A stretch of DNA of 64,000 bases, taken from the NCBI RefSeq assembly GCF_040954835.1, contig NC_090712.1, positions 9,061,284 to 9,125,283 on the forward strand, written 5' to 3'. The stretch is from Lepisosteus oculatus (taxonomy: Eukaryota > Chordata > Actinopteri > Semionotiformes > Lepisosteidae). Each line of letters begins with the position of its first letter. Position 1 is the first letter of the stretch. The notes under the pieces are model-generated. The model saw only the letters and a program-made list of their open reading frames with translations, made no database searches and had not been told where the DNA came from. The translations under genes and the position numbers were made by a program. Positions 26,001 through 38,600 of this stretch are shown one piece after another.

Positions 26001-29000
26001 ATAAGGAACTCTTCCTAAAGAAACGTAATGTGCTTTGCATAGCAGTCTTAATTATACTACATAAACTGCTCTTCCACTTAATTAAAGCAGAAATGGATCA
26101 TACTTGTTTTTGTCCCTTAAATACTGGCATGTCATTTGAAGAACTCACTTTAAAATTGGAAACTCATGTTTTATGACACTTTGAACATATATCACCGATC
26201 TGAATTACTTTACCTCACACACATTAATGTTTCGAGAAAGGCAAAAGAATAAACAGCGAACAACTTGTTTTTGTTAAACAAAAAGATAACACTAAGCATG
26301 GACTTATCTTCTCATGTCAAACTCAATATGGGCTCATGAAAATAAGGAGTGCATAAATGTAAAAGAATTATAAAATGCATAAATTAACACACAAAGCTTC
26401 ATAATTAGTCAGAATACAGAATGTGTATTCTTTGATAAATTATAATGCCTACTGCATATTTTAACATCTTGAACGATTTTACAAAACTTGTCAATGAACA
26501 TATTAAAACTAAAGGCTTATAATTGCATATCATTTTCAAGTTCTTTGCTCCTTCATAAGCACAATGCCACGTAAATAAATTGCAATACTGGGTACTCCCC
26601 TCAAAATAAAATCAGTCCCAAAATGCAGAATGCTGATAACTTTCAAATGAATGCCAACCAAGGTTTGCGACACTATTAGAGAGCATCACGTTCAACAGCT
26701 GTAACTTAATATTGGATCGATTACATGACAGTGGACCTCATCAAACCCTTTAAAACCTTAAATAAAAGTTTCCACGAAAAGGGAAATGCAGAAAAGAAAG
26801 GTCTTCTAAGTACACACAGCAGGTGGTTGTCTTACTTTTATATCTACATAAATAGGTTTATTCCATGCTGAAAAGAGAAGAAAGAAAACAACGTTTCAGC
26901 CGTGGAGCCTTCTTCAGGTGAGCCTACGCATGCCGACACATCTACCCACCTGGCTCACACCCGAAGAAGCCGCCACGGCCGAAACGTTGTTTTCTTTCTT
27001 CTCTTTTCAGCATGGAATAAACCTATTACTTGTTCCTTTGCAGCCTACACATGCTGACGCAGCTGCCCACCTGAACTATCTCCATAAATATACAAGCATG
27101 GATTTCAGGCCTTCATTTTGAATACTAGAGCTATTTTGTCATAGTCAAAGGCTTCCGAGCTGCTGCAAAATGCAGCAACTCTGTCGCAAATTTCCACTTC
27201 CACACCCGTTCTTGGTAAATGGATCAGCAAGGTCATATATTCACAATGACAGCAAACATCTTAAATAGTGGAAGAAAAAAAGGAGAAACAAACAATTAAA
27301 TGCAGAACCTCAAGTCTGGCAGATGTTTTCTTGACACGAGCTGAGCAGAGAGAGAGCTTTACCTTGATCTCGATGTTTCCCACTTTGGTGGTCGATCGGA
27401 TGATGGGCCTGCCGACCAGCGCGGGGAAGATGTGCTCCGGAAAGTTGGAACCAGCATAGCCACACTTGACAAACTGGCCAAGAATGAGAGAAGAGGACAC
27501 GGTTTTTCAGAGGAATGGAATACATTTGGAACGCTGCCGGCTTCTAGAAGAGCTCAGTGGACAGCAAAGCTGTCGTCTTTCACATTAGCCACATGTTGTC
27601 ACAGAAGGTCAGGGATTCTATTAGGAATGTGTTGCAATCCTTTGGGAAAAACTGTTTTATTGAAATTCCTGGAGTTACCACTACACATAAGTTCATCTTC
27701 TCTTTGTGCAAATGCATATAAATGTAAAGACATCCATTAGAGATGCTGTATGTATAAATAGGACATACAAGAAACTGAGAACATAAATTAAATATATTCT
27801 GAAAACCTCTCACAATGAAAGCTTAAAGGGGAACTGCAATGCAATTTTTATATTTCGGGGTTAAAAAAGAATCAGCATTGATGAGTGCATTCCACACCAC
27901 AATAAAAGTCAAATGTGCACAGTATTTTGTAAATTGGAGGTTTTACATCACAAAATACACGAAATTTCCAAGTCTGCACAGCAGCATGTTCTTTGATTCA
28001 GAACGAGGCAACAAAACCTCCGGTGATGGGAGCGGCCTTATTACTTTGAAAACAAGCAGGCTGGTGAACACATCTCTTTTAATCCAAAAGAAATACTGCT
28101 CTCGACTTCCAAGATGGTTTTGTCGATAAATGGAACTTACTTGTTAACTGTACATGTAAATCATGTTGGAGACATTCTGTGGTGAAATATCTAATGCACA
28201 ACCTGGACTTAGTTGCTTGTACATCACATTACATAGCTATTATGGTGACTAGTGTGCAGGAAGGGTGGTTTCACATCACAATTCGCGCAAACTCTCATGG
28301 ATGCGAGATGTAAACAGCTAGTGCAAGGCAGACTCCCTCTGTGCTGGAGAGCCAGGATCCAGCACACTTTACGAATCACCTTTAAATCATCAATTTCTAA
28401 ATGACTGGAACAATTTCATTTTGACCACTTAAGCAGGGGACTGGGTCAATTTAGCAGTGTAGAAATAATTACAACACTCTGTGGCTCCCAAGGATCACAG
28501 TTGTCTGTTCCTGATTTACCAGAAGTAAACCGATCGAGTTCTTCTCTTCCAAGTCTTTAGAAACCGATGATTGAAGGCAAACCTACAAGACCTACTGGAT
28601 TCTCTCGCTCTCAAGGACCAGGGCTATCCCCATACAGGCATGTGGAACAGGACACTAAAATAGCTAACTACTGTAGGTATTTCCACAGCATTGCAAAACT
28701 GACCATGTTCACCGAAAAGTACTGTCTAGCTGCTACACTAAGGAAAGAATGCAGATGACCTGTCGCAACAGGCATGCCCACAGCCACACAAGCACTGAAG
28801 GCTAAAATCAGCAGTCACCGTGAGCTTAATCTCTGCAACTTTCTTCTAGACAGACCTACTCAGAGTCTCGTGTCCAAGCAGAGTGACCAATCCATTCTCT
28901 CCGATAATCCGACTCTTGTTGTACAAACAATCTAGGTCTAGGTTAAATGATTTTTTTCAAGGGACACCTCCCCAGTAGTCCAGCTGGGTGAGACCAAGCT

Positions 29001-31455
29001 AGTGAGGGTTACGAATCAAGCCCCAGGGTCACAAAACAAGCATGTCACAGAGCTGGAATTCAAGTCTTTTGTAACCCACTGTCCAGACGCCTACCTCCAA
29101 AAGTGCACACAATACTTAAGCCTGTGATAAAACAGCCAATATGCAAGGTGCTAGAATAGTTTGTAAGACATACAAAAACATTTCAACTAAAACTATAATA
29201 AGCATTCATACAGAAATAGATTTGATTTGTTGTATAAAACAGTTAAAGTTCTTTGGGCTGTGAATGTGGTTTCAGTGCTGATCTCACTTCCCTTTGAGTC
29301 ATCAGTCAAGCAGTGCACAACTAGCACTTTTCTGCAACGCACATTAACCAACATCCTTCAAAGTGCTCTGTTAAGTTTCCCTCCCTGTGCAGTCCAGCCG
29401 GCAAGTTAATGTGCACTAGTTCAGAAAAAAACGAAACGCACGTTTCTACTGCCAAATCTCCAAGCTGAAAAAAAGAACCCACCCACTGCTCTTATCGCTA
29501 ATGGGCAGAGATATCTGGACTGCTCGGTCTCTAAACGATTTATGCAATCAGCTCATTGTACCTGAGCTGATTTAAAAAGGAAACAAATGTTGTTCTTTTC
29601 AGGTTGAAATTTTATAAGCGTCCTCAGCTCGCTGGCAACCTGTTCTAAAATCTGTTCTTAAACAACAGTTGTAGAGTGCAACTACTTAATTATCTTTACA
29701 CAAATTAATCACCACTGACCAAATTATTAAAACGGTGTAACACCACAATCAAAAGCCTAAGGCAATACATTTCTGTACGTGTTCAAACATTACTCACAGT
29801 ATCTCCGCATTAAATATGCAGCAGTGCATGTTTTTATAGGGATCTCACCGTGGCGAATAAATACATCTAACTACACCTAATACATTTCATCTGAACTGCC
29901 ACTTCCACAGGTATGCTTCAGAAGCAGTGCTCTGTAGTCTTCACACGCTGCAATGATGAAGAAAGCTAAAAAATACCTCCTGTGGCGCTGGTAAACTAAT
30001 ATTTGACAGAAAAGGGACACGCTGCTATGAGCTTTCTTTTTTGATGGACGGAGAATGGAGTGCACTGTGAAAAAAAAATACATAACCTCCAGTGTCCCAG
30101 AAAAAGGACAGGATGTCCATCTGACTGGTGCTTTATTTAGTCAGAACGAATTTACTTATTTATGAAAGGACTGTAAGTCTGTTTGCAATATGTTCCTCAC
30201 TTACAATCTGCTGTGAACTTGGAACCCAAATACTTCATTTTATTTAAGCCGCTTTTCCGCAGTGAGTTTCATACATCAAGGAGTATCAATAAGACACCAA
30301 GACAGATGGACGGACTGAAGTCATTCTTAGTAAATCGGCAGGTTCTTAAAGTGATTTTTCTTAACGTTGTTCTTTACAATTGTTTTTCTTGGTTTGTCAT
30401 TTCGCAAAGAAAGTAAATTCAGAAGCGCTTTGGGAACTAACGCGAAGAATGTGTTTGCATGTACAGACTTGAACAAACAGACGAACTGTGGCAACACACA
30501 GTACGGCAACATGGCTGCTGTATGGAGGAAATATCAATCTTTTAATCGCGGAACGCGTCACCTGTTTCACAAATGATCGGAATTTACAAATAAAGGGGCT
30601 AAAATGAGAGTTGTCCGAGCAGGGCTTTCTAATCCCGAAAACCTTCCAAGCGAAGCGCCGCGACAGATAGCCCTGCGTGATCTGACATCCTGTCGAGCTC
30701 TGTAAAACCGCAAGCAGGGGCTGTACCAGTGATAACTGTATAAGGACATTTCAAACTACAGAGGCAGAGTGCTGGTGCATTTTCAACACCGCTGTGCAAC
30801 CGCTTCCAGTTTCTGTCGCCCTCGCAAACAATACTGCCCCAATTCATTGATAAAACGGCACAATCCGTAGCTTCGACTTAGAAACTTTTTTTTTGTTACC
30901 AGAACAATGCGATTCACCTACGGGGCACTTAAATATACCGTGATGGCACCGATGTACTGATGGTTCGTCATACATATGATAGGGGAGAGGAGAGAAACAT
31001 CTAATGATTTCACCGGGGACATGCGAGCTCCGTTTCTTCCCCTTACGGACTAAATTCCAGCAATTATCCCCTGTGTTGGCCCTTGGTGGCAAGCGATGAC
31101 TACATCCATACAAAATGCACAATGCCAACACAGTCTACCCACTACTGCAGAACGTGGCTCAACAAGGGATCTTAGCGTTGAATCTAAAACGTATATACCT
31201 TGTGAGCACCAGATTAAGCATCAGTCCCTTTGAAGAAAGCGGAATTGACAAGCTGACAGACTCACATTCCTTTGCCTACCCACCCAGTCAGCTAACCTCT
31301 TTACTTCCTGTTTCAGGCGATTCTATTTTCCATAGCCACAATCAGCCATAGAAGAATCGGGCAGAAGCACAAATCACCGAAAGTAAGAAATCTGTCATCA
31401 GACCTACCCCGGTTCCATTGTCACAAACCACCACTTTCCTTCCCTGACCGTCCAT
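14017..31455 (-). CDS. actr2: ACTR2, actin-related protein 2 (Arp2/3 complex subunit), nine coding exons
   Basis: ARP2 is one of the two actin-related subunits of the seven-member Arp2/3 complex, which nucleates branched actin filaments in the cytoplasm. Coding exons, 5' to 3': 31408-31455, 27363-27473, 22217-22432, 20924-20996, 20108-20244, 19282-19431, 16768-16913, 15623-15755 and 14017-14187. Every junction has GT-AG sites and phases agree, giving 394 aa, exactly the usual vertebrate length. Visible marks are the start [16 protein letters not shown] (phosphate loop 1), [20 protein letters not shown], the second nucleotide loop [33 protein letters not shown], and the end [11 protein letters not shown] before TAA. 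Small differences from human are conservative (for example MDGQ for [12 protein letters not shown] for LNIDTRNC). Introns 1 and 2 (about 3.9 and 4.9 kb) are the longest. It is convergent with SPRED2 and divergent from the AGA-like gene. The gene is intact. Confidence 0.97.
15148..15163. promoter_or_regulatory. Weak CTCF-like motif in ACTR2 intron 8
   Basis: CCACCTGGTGGCC resembles the CTCF core but is nearly palindromic and also contains an E-box (CACCTG). It lies between the last two ACTR2 coding exons. This is a motif match only. Confidence 0.25.
19742..20012 (+). mobile_element. tRNA-derived SINE in ACTR2 intron 5
   Basis: The head has an A-box-like GTGGCTAAGGATCTG and a B-box-like CAGTTCGTATCCC about 35 bp apart, as in a Pol III promoter. 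A body follows with the fish-SINE wording GAGCAAGACCCTTAGCCCC AACTGCTCC, then a unique part, and a 3' tail GCCAATAAAGTGATCTTATC. This is a different family from the copies at 9850 and 12408. It lies between the ACTR2 exons at 19282-19431 and 20108-20244. Confidence 0.75.
20353..20367 (+). promoter_or_regulatory. CTCF-like motif in ACTR2 intron 4
   Basis: CCACTAGGTGGCAC fits the CTCF core CCASYAGRKGGCR at nearly every position. It is just upstream (in ACTR2 sense) of the exon at 20108-20244. Occupancy cannot be judged from sequence. Confidence 0.45.
26850..27080. repeat. Inverted-repeat element, probably a Penelope-like retroelement remnant
   Basis: Two arms of about 70 bp (26850-26923 and 26952-27028) are inverted copies. 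Each contains CATGCTGAAAAGAGAAGAAAG with AACGTTTC / GAAACGTT and ends in a shared AATAAACCTATT-type tail. A second motif, GCCTACRCATGCYGACRCA followed by CYACCCACCTG-like wording, occurs as a direct repeat inside (about 26922-26952) and after the right arm (about 27043-27073). Mixed inverted and direct terminal copies are typical of Penelope-like elements. The arms contain CTGAAGA - short stem - GAAAC, similar to the hammerhead ribozyme core reported in that class. It lies in ACTR2 intron 2. Family identity is inference. Confidence 0.55.
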
Positions 31456-31558
31456 TTTTCAGAATCCAGGAACCTGCAGACCTCTCCTGCTCAACTTTCT
31501 TCAGCAAGCCGGAAATCACCACCCCGGCTCCCGGAAAGGGTTTCTTCCGGTAAGTCTG

Positions 31559-31710
31559 CCATGTGACCCGAGCTTCCACGTTAGAGCCCGCCCGTCTAAA
31601 AAATGGACGTGACGTTATCCAATCACAATGGAGAAAATTGCGGCAGCTGTGGCAGCTCATCCTGGTACCTGAACTGACGAGTTATTGACATGGCGTTGCA
31701 GCCAATCAGA
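31559..31710 (-). promoter_or_regulatory. actr2: Probable ACTR2 promoter with two CCAAT boxes and a GC box
   Basis: Upstream of the ACTR2 start codon lie CCAATCA at 31619-31625 and 31702-31708 (about 83 bp apart, NF-Y type, plus-strand orientation), GCCCGCCCG at 31586-31594 (Sp1-type GC box) and an E-box CATGTG near 31558-31565. No TATA box is obvious, as is usual for a housekeeping gene. The same segment could also serve the plus-strand AGA-like gene, whose start codon is about 0.9 kb away. This is a motif reading only. Confidence 0.5.
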
Positions 31711-32610
31711 TCTTTAGGCTCTACGTTACAGTTGAAGATAAGTATTCTTTTCAATGAGCCAGCGAAGACCTTGTCGGTTCCGAGGGAAAAAAGGGTGTGT
31801 GTTGTTTTGTTTGATACAGGAAGAGAATGAAAATGTTAAAATGTTTATAAATGTACTTCTGGTATTGTCACATACAAATTACCATTTGCTATAGACATGA
31901 GGGATGATAATGCTACAAAACTAATACGACATTTTGTATTAGGCAATAAGAACAACAATAACAATAATAACCAATATACTGAATGGTGCTATAGTAAAAC
32001 ACTAATCTTAATACAATGTGTCGAAAATACAATGTTAACATAGTTTTAATGTTCTACGGTAATCTTATGAGATTTACTGACCGATTTCAATAGTATTTAA
32101 CAAAAAATGCAAAACATGTAAAAGCTTGCAAAGGTAACACAAGAAAAAAACTCTCAGTGTGGGCTTTACTTCTAAATTGAAAATGAAACCAGGAAAACAA
32201 GTAGTAGTCGGACTAGAAAAAAATACTATTAATCCTCAATATGAACCTGTTGTTCCTGTCTTCTCAAAGTATACAACTATAAATACCACCCCTGGACTTC
32301 AGACAGGTGCTGAGTAGGTACAGTCTGTGAGGCCTTGTGCAAGATAAAACACTGTTGACTAGCAAAGTGACAAATGTCGTGACTGTGTATGAAGATGAAT
32401 CACTTATCGGCCTGTATCTGTGTATGAAAATGAAGCAATTAAAGGAATACTGATTTTTCCACTCCATTGAAGGTTGTTTCTGTAAATTGCCTCATTTTGT
32501 AGAATAAGCCACTCCTTAGTCTCCTGGAGGTGTTTACTAAAATTGTCTGTTCAGCAGGTGACCCAAAATCAGTACCTGCTACATGAGTATCACCAGAGAT
32601 CTCTGGAGGA

Positions 32611-35600
32611 ATGGCTGCTGTAGGTACCTGGTCATTTTCACTGCCCGCTGTAGAGAAAATGAGGTATTTAATTGTACAAGGACAGCACTCCACTGATTGT
32701 GTGGAACAGGCTATGGCAGGTAAGTGACACTCAGGACTCAACACTACAACATCTTGCCTAACACTCGGCTCTACATTGAGGTGATATAAAGGAAATAAAA
32801 CATCACACAAGCCTCCACACAATACACAGTACCAATGCATTTCACTTAAATCATTACAAAGATCGGTTTTAAACACGTGAGGAGACTTATCCAAATGTAA
32901 CTGATCTTATTAAAAGGTCAGTTTTCTGCTGCTATGGGTGTCCATTGCAAAATGTGACCAATATAAACATTAGGGCTAGATTTGATCTATTCCTTTGTTT
33001 TACCAGCTATGTCAATTAAGATCAAATTCAAATTATTTTCACTGATGGCCTGGGGCTCCATGTATGAGTGGGAGGAATGTAGGCATGTAAAAAGAGTAAG
33101 TACCCGGTTGAAGAGTACAACAGCAGCATTTACCTGGGATTCGAGCACCCGATCCTTGTGGTCCAGAGAGACAACCACTGTTCCACTCTGTATTTCGAAG
33201 GATTGTAAAGATTTGTAGGCACACTCGGATAATGTCACATCAGCGGCTCGTTTTATCTTTGGGACAGCCATGGGAATTTGTGCCTGTTTGCAGATTGCAT
33301 GGCAATCTATGGTTTTCTGCAGTTGTAGTTTTTATTTTTCTAGAATAGATACTTAAAATAGTTTATTGAGTATTAATGACCAAAAAAAAACTAAATGAGA
33401 TTAAGATCATATTAATCAGAACTAATAGGGATAATCACATCAGGGTTACCTGAATGATAACTAATAAGAAGTCCTTACACTTATATAGTATATTATATAC
33501 GCTCATCACATACCAGCTATCAGTGGGGAGGAGAACAGAGTGGTAAAGCCAGTTCATAGATGGGTATTTTTTAGTGACCACAGAAAATCAGGGCCTCGGT
33601 TTTACATCTCATTCTAAGGATGGCACCTATTGAACAGTATAGTGTTCCCGTCACCATACTGGGGCATTAGGACCCACTCAGACCGCAGGGTGAGCGCCCC
33701 CTACTGGCTCCACTGACCCCACTTCCAGCGGCGACCTCAGTTGTCCCAGATAGGTCTCCCATCCAGGTGCTGGACAGGCCGGGTACTGGCTTCAGTGTGT
33801 TGTCAGTTGTGAGCTGCACAATGATATAGCTGCTGAAGAGCTCTGCTCACTGGAGCTCTGCGTGTTTCTAGATATTGAGAATGACAGGGAGACGGGCCGG
33901 TTCGTCGTGGGCAGAGGGGGCTACCCCAACAGCGAGGGGCTGGTTGAGTGTGACGCTGCGCTCATGGAGGGGATCGCGGGCCGCTTTGGTGCAGTGGCAG
34001 CCCTTCAGGGGTAAGACAAGTATACACCCTTTACATCGAATTGTTCCTTTTTACTTGCTCTCCTTTTTGGCAACCTTGATACTTTAATCCACAAAGCCAA
34101 GAGCGGTGACTCCTAGCCAGCTTCACTGCTACATTTGAAGTGCTGAAACCTTGCAGCCGATGAGTGCGACTGTTCTGGTGAGAGGCTGATTAAGTATCCT
34201 GTGCACCGCCTGTCTTTTTCCTTTTGTGCTTTTATTTTCGGCATGTCATGGAATCTGTCTCTTTGCCTCTGTGCTAGACGACAAATAAGTGTTTTCAGAG
34301 AGAAAATTGCAAGGTGTCAGCCATAGTCACTGGCTTTAACAGGACACGCTTTAAATAATGAAGTACTGTGTCCCCCAGCTTCCAAGCAGGAGGCTGATCA
34401 GGAGACTGATGCATTTCTAAACACCGGCCCAATGGCGCCCTCTAGTGTCGATCCACGTCGCTACAGTCTTTTCTCTACTGCTGTGGAGACTTTAGCCAGG
34501 TGGCAGTAAAAGTCCATTTATGTGAGCTCAATAAGACAAAATATTTGATTATTTTTAAAAGCGCTCCCTCAGCTGTTCAGTTTTAGCGTTTTAAAGTGTT
34601 GTATGTCTGAAGAACATGTCACAAATGTTTCTCTACTGTACTGTGTTCCTCCCGGTTAGCATCCCGTTCCTTCGCAATCCGGTGGATTGTTGTGCCCCCT
34701 ATGTCTGTGCCCCTGACGCGTGTGTGTGGTGTGTGTGTGACAGTGTGGGGACTCCAGTCAGAGTGGCCCGCAGAGTCATGGAGCAGAGCTGTCACAGCCT
34801 GTTGGTCGGGGAAGGAGCCCTGGCGTTTGCCCTGGAGCAGGGTTTCACCGTGGAGGACAATGAGAGCATGCTGGCTCCAGAGACAGCCAGGGCCTATCAG
34901 GTAACATTCACCTCCAGCTGCTGAATTATAGATCATCAGGGGCAGCCTATGTGGGTCTCTTGTTATTCAAAACTGCACGGTAATATCCATTCGATATGTA
35001 TTCATATTTACATATTAATACCTGTACACGGGCATTATTAATGTTCACACACTGCATTCCAGCACAAGTGATCCTGTTTACTAATGTATTAATCCTGACA
35101 TCTGTCAAACCAGAATGTACAACATTTTGTGTTTTACTCTGTCTTGTAAAATGAAGTGATTTCTGTGTTTTGAGACTAAGAGAAAGAGGCAATTTGGGCA
35201 AACTGTCCAGATGTTTATTGAATAAATACAATTACAGTATGTACCAAAAGTTCATAGTGTAGTCACACTATGTTTAATGCACTGACAAATAAAAACCCCA
35301 AAGAAGAGGCAGGTATACAAAGAAAAAGAGAAATCATGTTTTTGTACTTTGTGAACTAACAAAATAACACTTTTTAAAACAAAACATTCATCTGTGTTAT
35401 TTAATTTTTGAGACATCTATATTTGTAAACTAGAAACCAATGTAATTGTAGAGCACAGGAAAATGTTTTATTACAATTTATAATAAAATATTTATATGTA
35501 TAAGTATAGAATTAATATTGTTTTATTTTGAACAATGTTTTATCTTTCTGATTTCAAGGATTTTTGTTCACAAAGACCACTCATGTCAAGAGTGGCTCAA

Positions 35601-38600
35601 GTAGCAGTACTGAAATACTGCAGTCTGACGTGAGAAAATACAGAAAATGTCAGCTGGAAACATTAAGAAAGCCATTGAAATCAATTTTGAGAGCATGGAG
35701 AGATCTAAGATCTCAAAGTGTCTGGCAATGAGTGCTTTGCAATGGCTTCTGTAGCTCTTCAAACCCAAACACTCTCTGGTCTTTTCTGGTGGAATAGAAG
35801 GACGACAATGGATATGTTATGTCCAGATAGTTTTGTCTAAAAGTATAAAAGTTTTCATAAAAACATTTGGTGGGCAATACTGGATCTTGACTAAGCAGAA
35901 ATAAAGGAGAATTTGCAAAAAAAGGGTGTGAAATTCCACAGACAGCTACTTACAGTAGTTCCTCTTAAAGGAAAGGGTCTAGAATTGTCTGGTCTTGGAG
36001 TAATTCATCTCATTCTCGCCAGCCTGGAGAATACTTTCGAGATTTTCAGTACCTCTGATTAAAAGCTGTACAGTAATTAAGAACTCCTAATGAAATTACA
36101 CGGTCAGGTGACAGGATTCTACAAGAAGTAATTGCTTTTGTATTTGCTTCAGATTAATTAGGAAAGCATCAGTTTCCTTCAGTCTTAATGCCTGGTTTGA
36201 AACAGTTGGTTTTAAAAGTAAGCTACCAGTGTAATCCATATACTGTAGGTAGGACAATTCCAACTATTGTTATAAATTACACAAATATGCTGAAGTTATA
36301 TATTTTTAAATATTTTAACAAAATTATGTTTATCCTTTCTATTATATCTAAGGATTTTTTAGAAAAGAAGAAAAGTTTGTCTGGACACGACACATTGGGT
36401 AAGGATTCAACATGAACCAATAAAAAGTCCTGGTCTTCCAATGAACAGAAAATGCACAACTTGAACCAGAAGATGGACTATAGTTTCCAAAGCTTCTCCA
36501 TCCAAGATCAAACTCAGATCCTCGATGGACTAGTATCGTCCCGGTTTCTGGTACTTGATGTAATAATTTAACTGCATCGATGTAATACTTCTAACCTGGC
36601 TATAAGGTATTGTGTACAGTTGTATGCAAAAGTAGGCACCCCTGGTCAAATTGCATGTTTCACTGTTTTATTTTTTTTTTCAGTCTGTTAAATTCAGGAA
36701 ATAAATAGCAACTGTACGTTAAACTGTGCAGAAATGTGTCATGTTAAAGTTTGTACCCTGCACAGGTTGTGTTAACTTCTTTTCACTCAGAGATTCTCTG
36801 AAACATGCAATTTGACCAGGGGTGCCCAAACGTTTAAATCGATTGTGTAAACATATATGATATATTGGCATATAAAAATAAATCCTTTATATGACTTAGA
36901 AAATAATTAGGTTAATTGTTTTGACGGTTGAGGTTTTAATAAAATTAGAAGACACTGCGTTCTGCAGGAATTCCAGGAAAAGGATTTTGAGACCTCTATC
37001 TAGAGGAGAGAAATACATGTCAGAAAGTTAGGGTCTTTCAGTCGCTATTAGAGTTATGCTATGTGTTTTTGTTTTTGTATTTTATTACGTTTTTTATTGT
37101 TATAGTTTCATACATTACTTTTCATGCGTTGGATTTTTTTTATTTTTAGTCTAGGAGTGAATTAACCCATTTATTTAGGCGTGCAGTAAAGTCCTACATG
37201 CACACGGGGGAGCCGAAACATTTAGTTTTTAAAAATAATATGGATCTCGTCAATGTTTCGATCGTGCATCCCTCTAAAAATCATTGTCCTTCTCGTTTTC
37301 AAGGAGGTTCTGTAAATCCTCTTAAATAGATTATTCACATCAGGATTATTTATTGATACGGTATTTGCATTGGCCTCGGCAGCCAGTACTATAGAAGAGT
37401 ACAAATTCTTACTACTTGAGTTCAAGAAGGAGTTGAAGTTGACTGTTTAACAACTTTATCACACCTGCACAAGCTCTGTATCATAACTCCAAGGTCTACA
37501 ACAGAAAATTCACTCGCCGTTCGTCTACTGCTGCCTTCCACATCTCTGCTGATGTAACCTCGGCAACTGAATTAGAGGGGCTATTACTAGCGCCATCTAG
37601 TGTCGAACTCCAGATATTGCCTAACATGTCCTTTCCTTAGCTCACTACAGTTTATCGAGCACTATTGTCTCGTTGAATGGATGCAGTTTCAAATTACACA
37701 CCGTTTCGGATCCACCTTATGCATTTTCTTTTTGCGTCGGTAATTGTACAAGGAATACGAATAATATTTCCTTTGTTAAATTTGTGGGGGGGTATTGTGA
37801 AGCTTGCAACTTCACGTGTTTTTATTATTATCGTGAAATATGTGTGTATATTTCGTTCTTGTTTCTGTCCCCCACAAAGGTCTGATCGCTTTGGATCTTC
37901 AGGGAAACATAACCGTAGGCAGGTTTGCTAAAACTTAACCTTGAGCTCTCCGGTCTGTCTTCTTTTACCTATCGGACTGTGGAGTGTTTTCTGACTTTTT
38001 GGAAGATTTCTGAATGGTGTCAACTGATCCTGTTGTATCTGCACAGAACGTCACTCACCTGTTAAAAGAATGTCACTCTCTGTACTCTCTGTGGTTTCCT
38101 TATTCATACGATCTTGAGAAACTTCTGCTCCCCTCATCTCTATTTGGAGTATTGCACTCAGGAAGGTGGAAATTTAGACATTTTGTGAAACAACGATTTT
38201 CGTTCGTGAAGTGTTGTTTTAATAGCAATGTAGAAATTAGCGAGACAACTTTCAACGCATTGTGTTCCACTTTTTTCACTATGCAGAGTCTATTTCAGGT
38301 GAAAACCGCCTTCTTTTTATTGTTTCTGTATTTTACTGGCGAATTCTATTATTAGAATTACTTTCTGCAAACAAAGAGCAAATCGTGCCGTGGAGCAAAC
38401 ACATGGAAAATGCCCATTAAATTACATGGAAAAGCTGAGTCAGAAAAGGCTTAAAAATAATTCAAACACTATAGGAATAGAATTTCTGCTAGCACTATTA
38501 TTTTGTATTGTGTAAGTAATAATACAGCCATATAGATCATTATGATCAGCATCATGATAATAAGCCAGTAGAATGAACCGGATGACCGTTTGTCTTTTCC

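Noticed and set aside
32439-32894. Minus-strand open frame of 151 codons
   Set aside because: It is antisense to the first exon of the AGA-like gene, whose plus-strand reading ([13 protein letters not shown]) matches the family. The minus frame has no recognisable domain.
32987-33271. Minus-strand open frame starting [17 protein letters not shown], with a good start context and two possible donors
   Set aside because: It lies in intron 1 of the AGA-like gene. No matching downstream exon with compatible phase was found and I recognise no family. It may be real, but I cannot support it.
33735-33835. Calling a functional 5S rRNA gene
   Set aside because: Only part of the 5S sequence is present, with many differences, and it is joined to a SINE body.
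36188-36415. 75-codon plus-strand frame as a separate gene
   Set aside because: Only its last 46 nt (36353-36398) are coding, as an exon of the AGA-like gene; the rest is intron.
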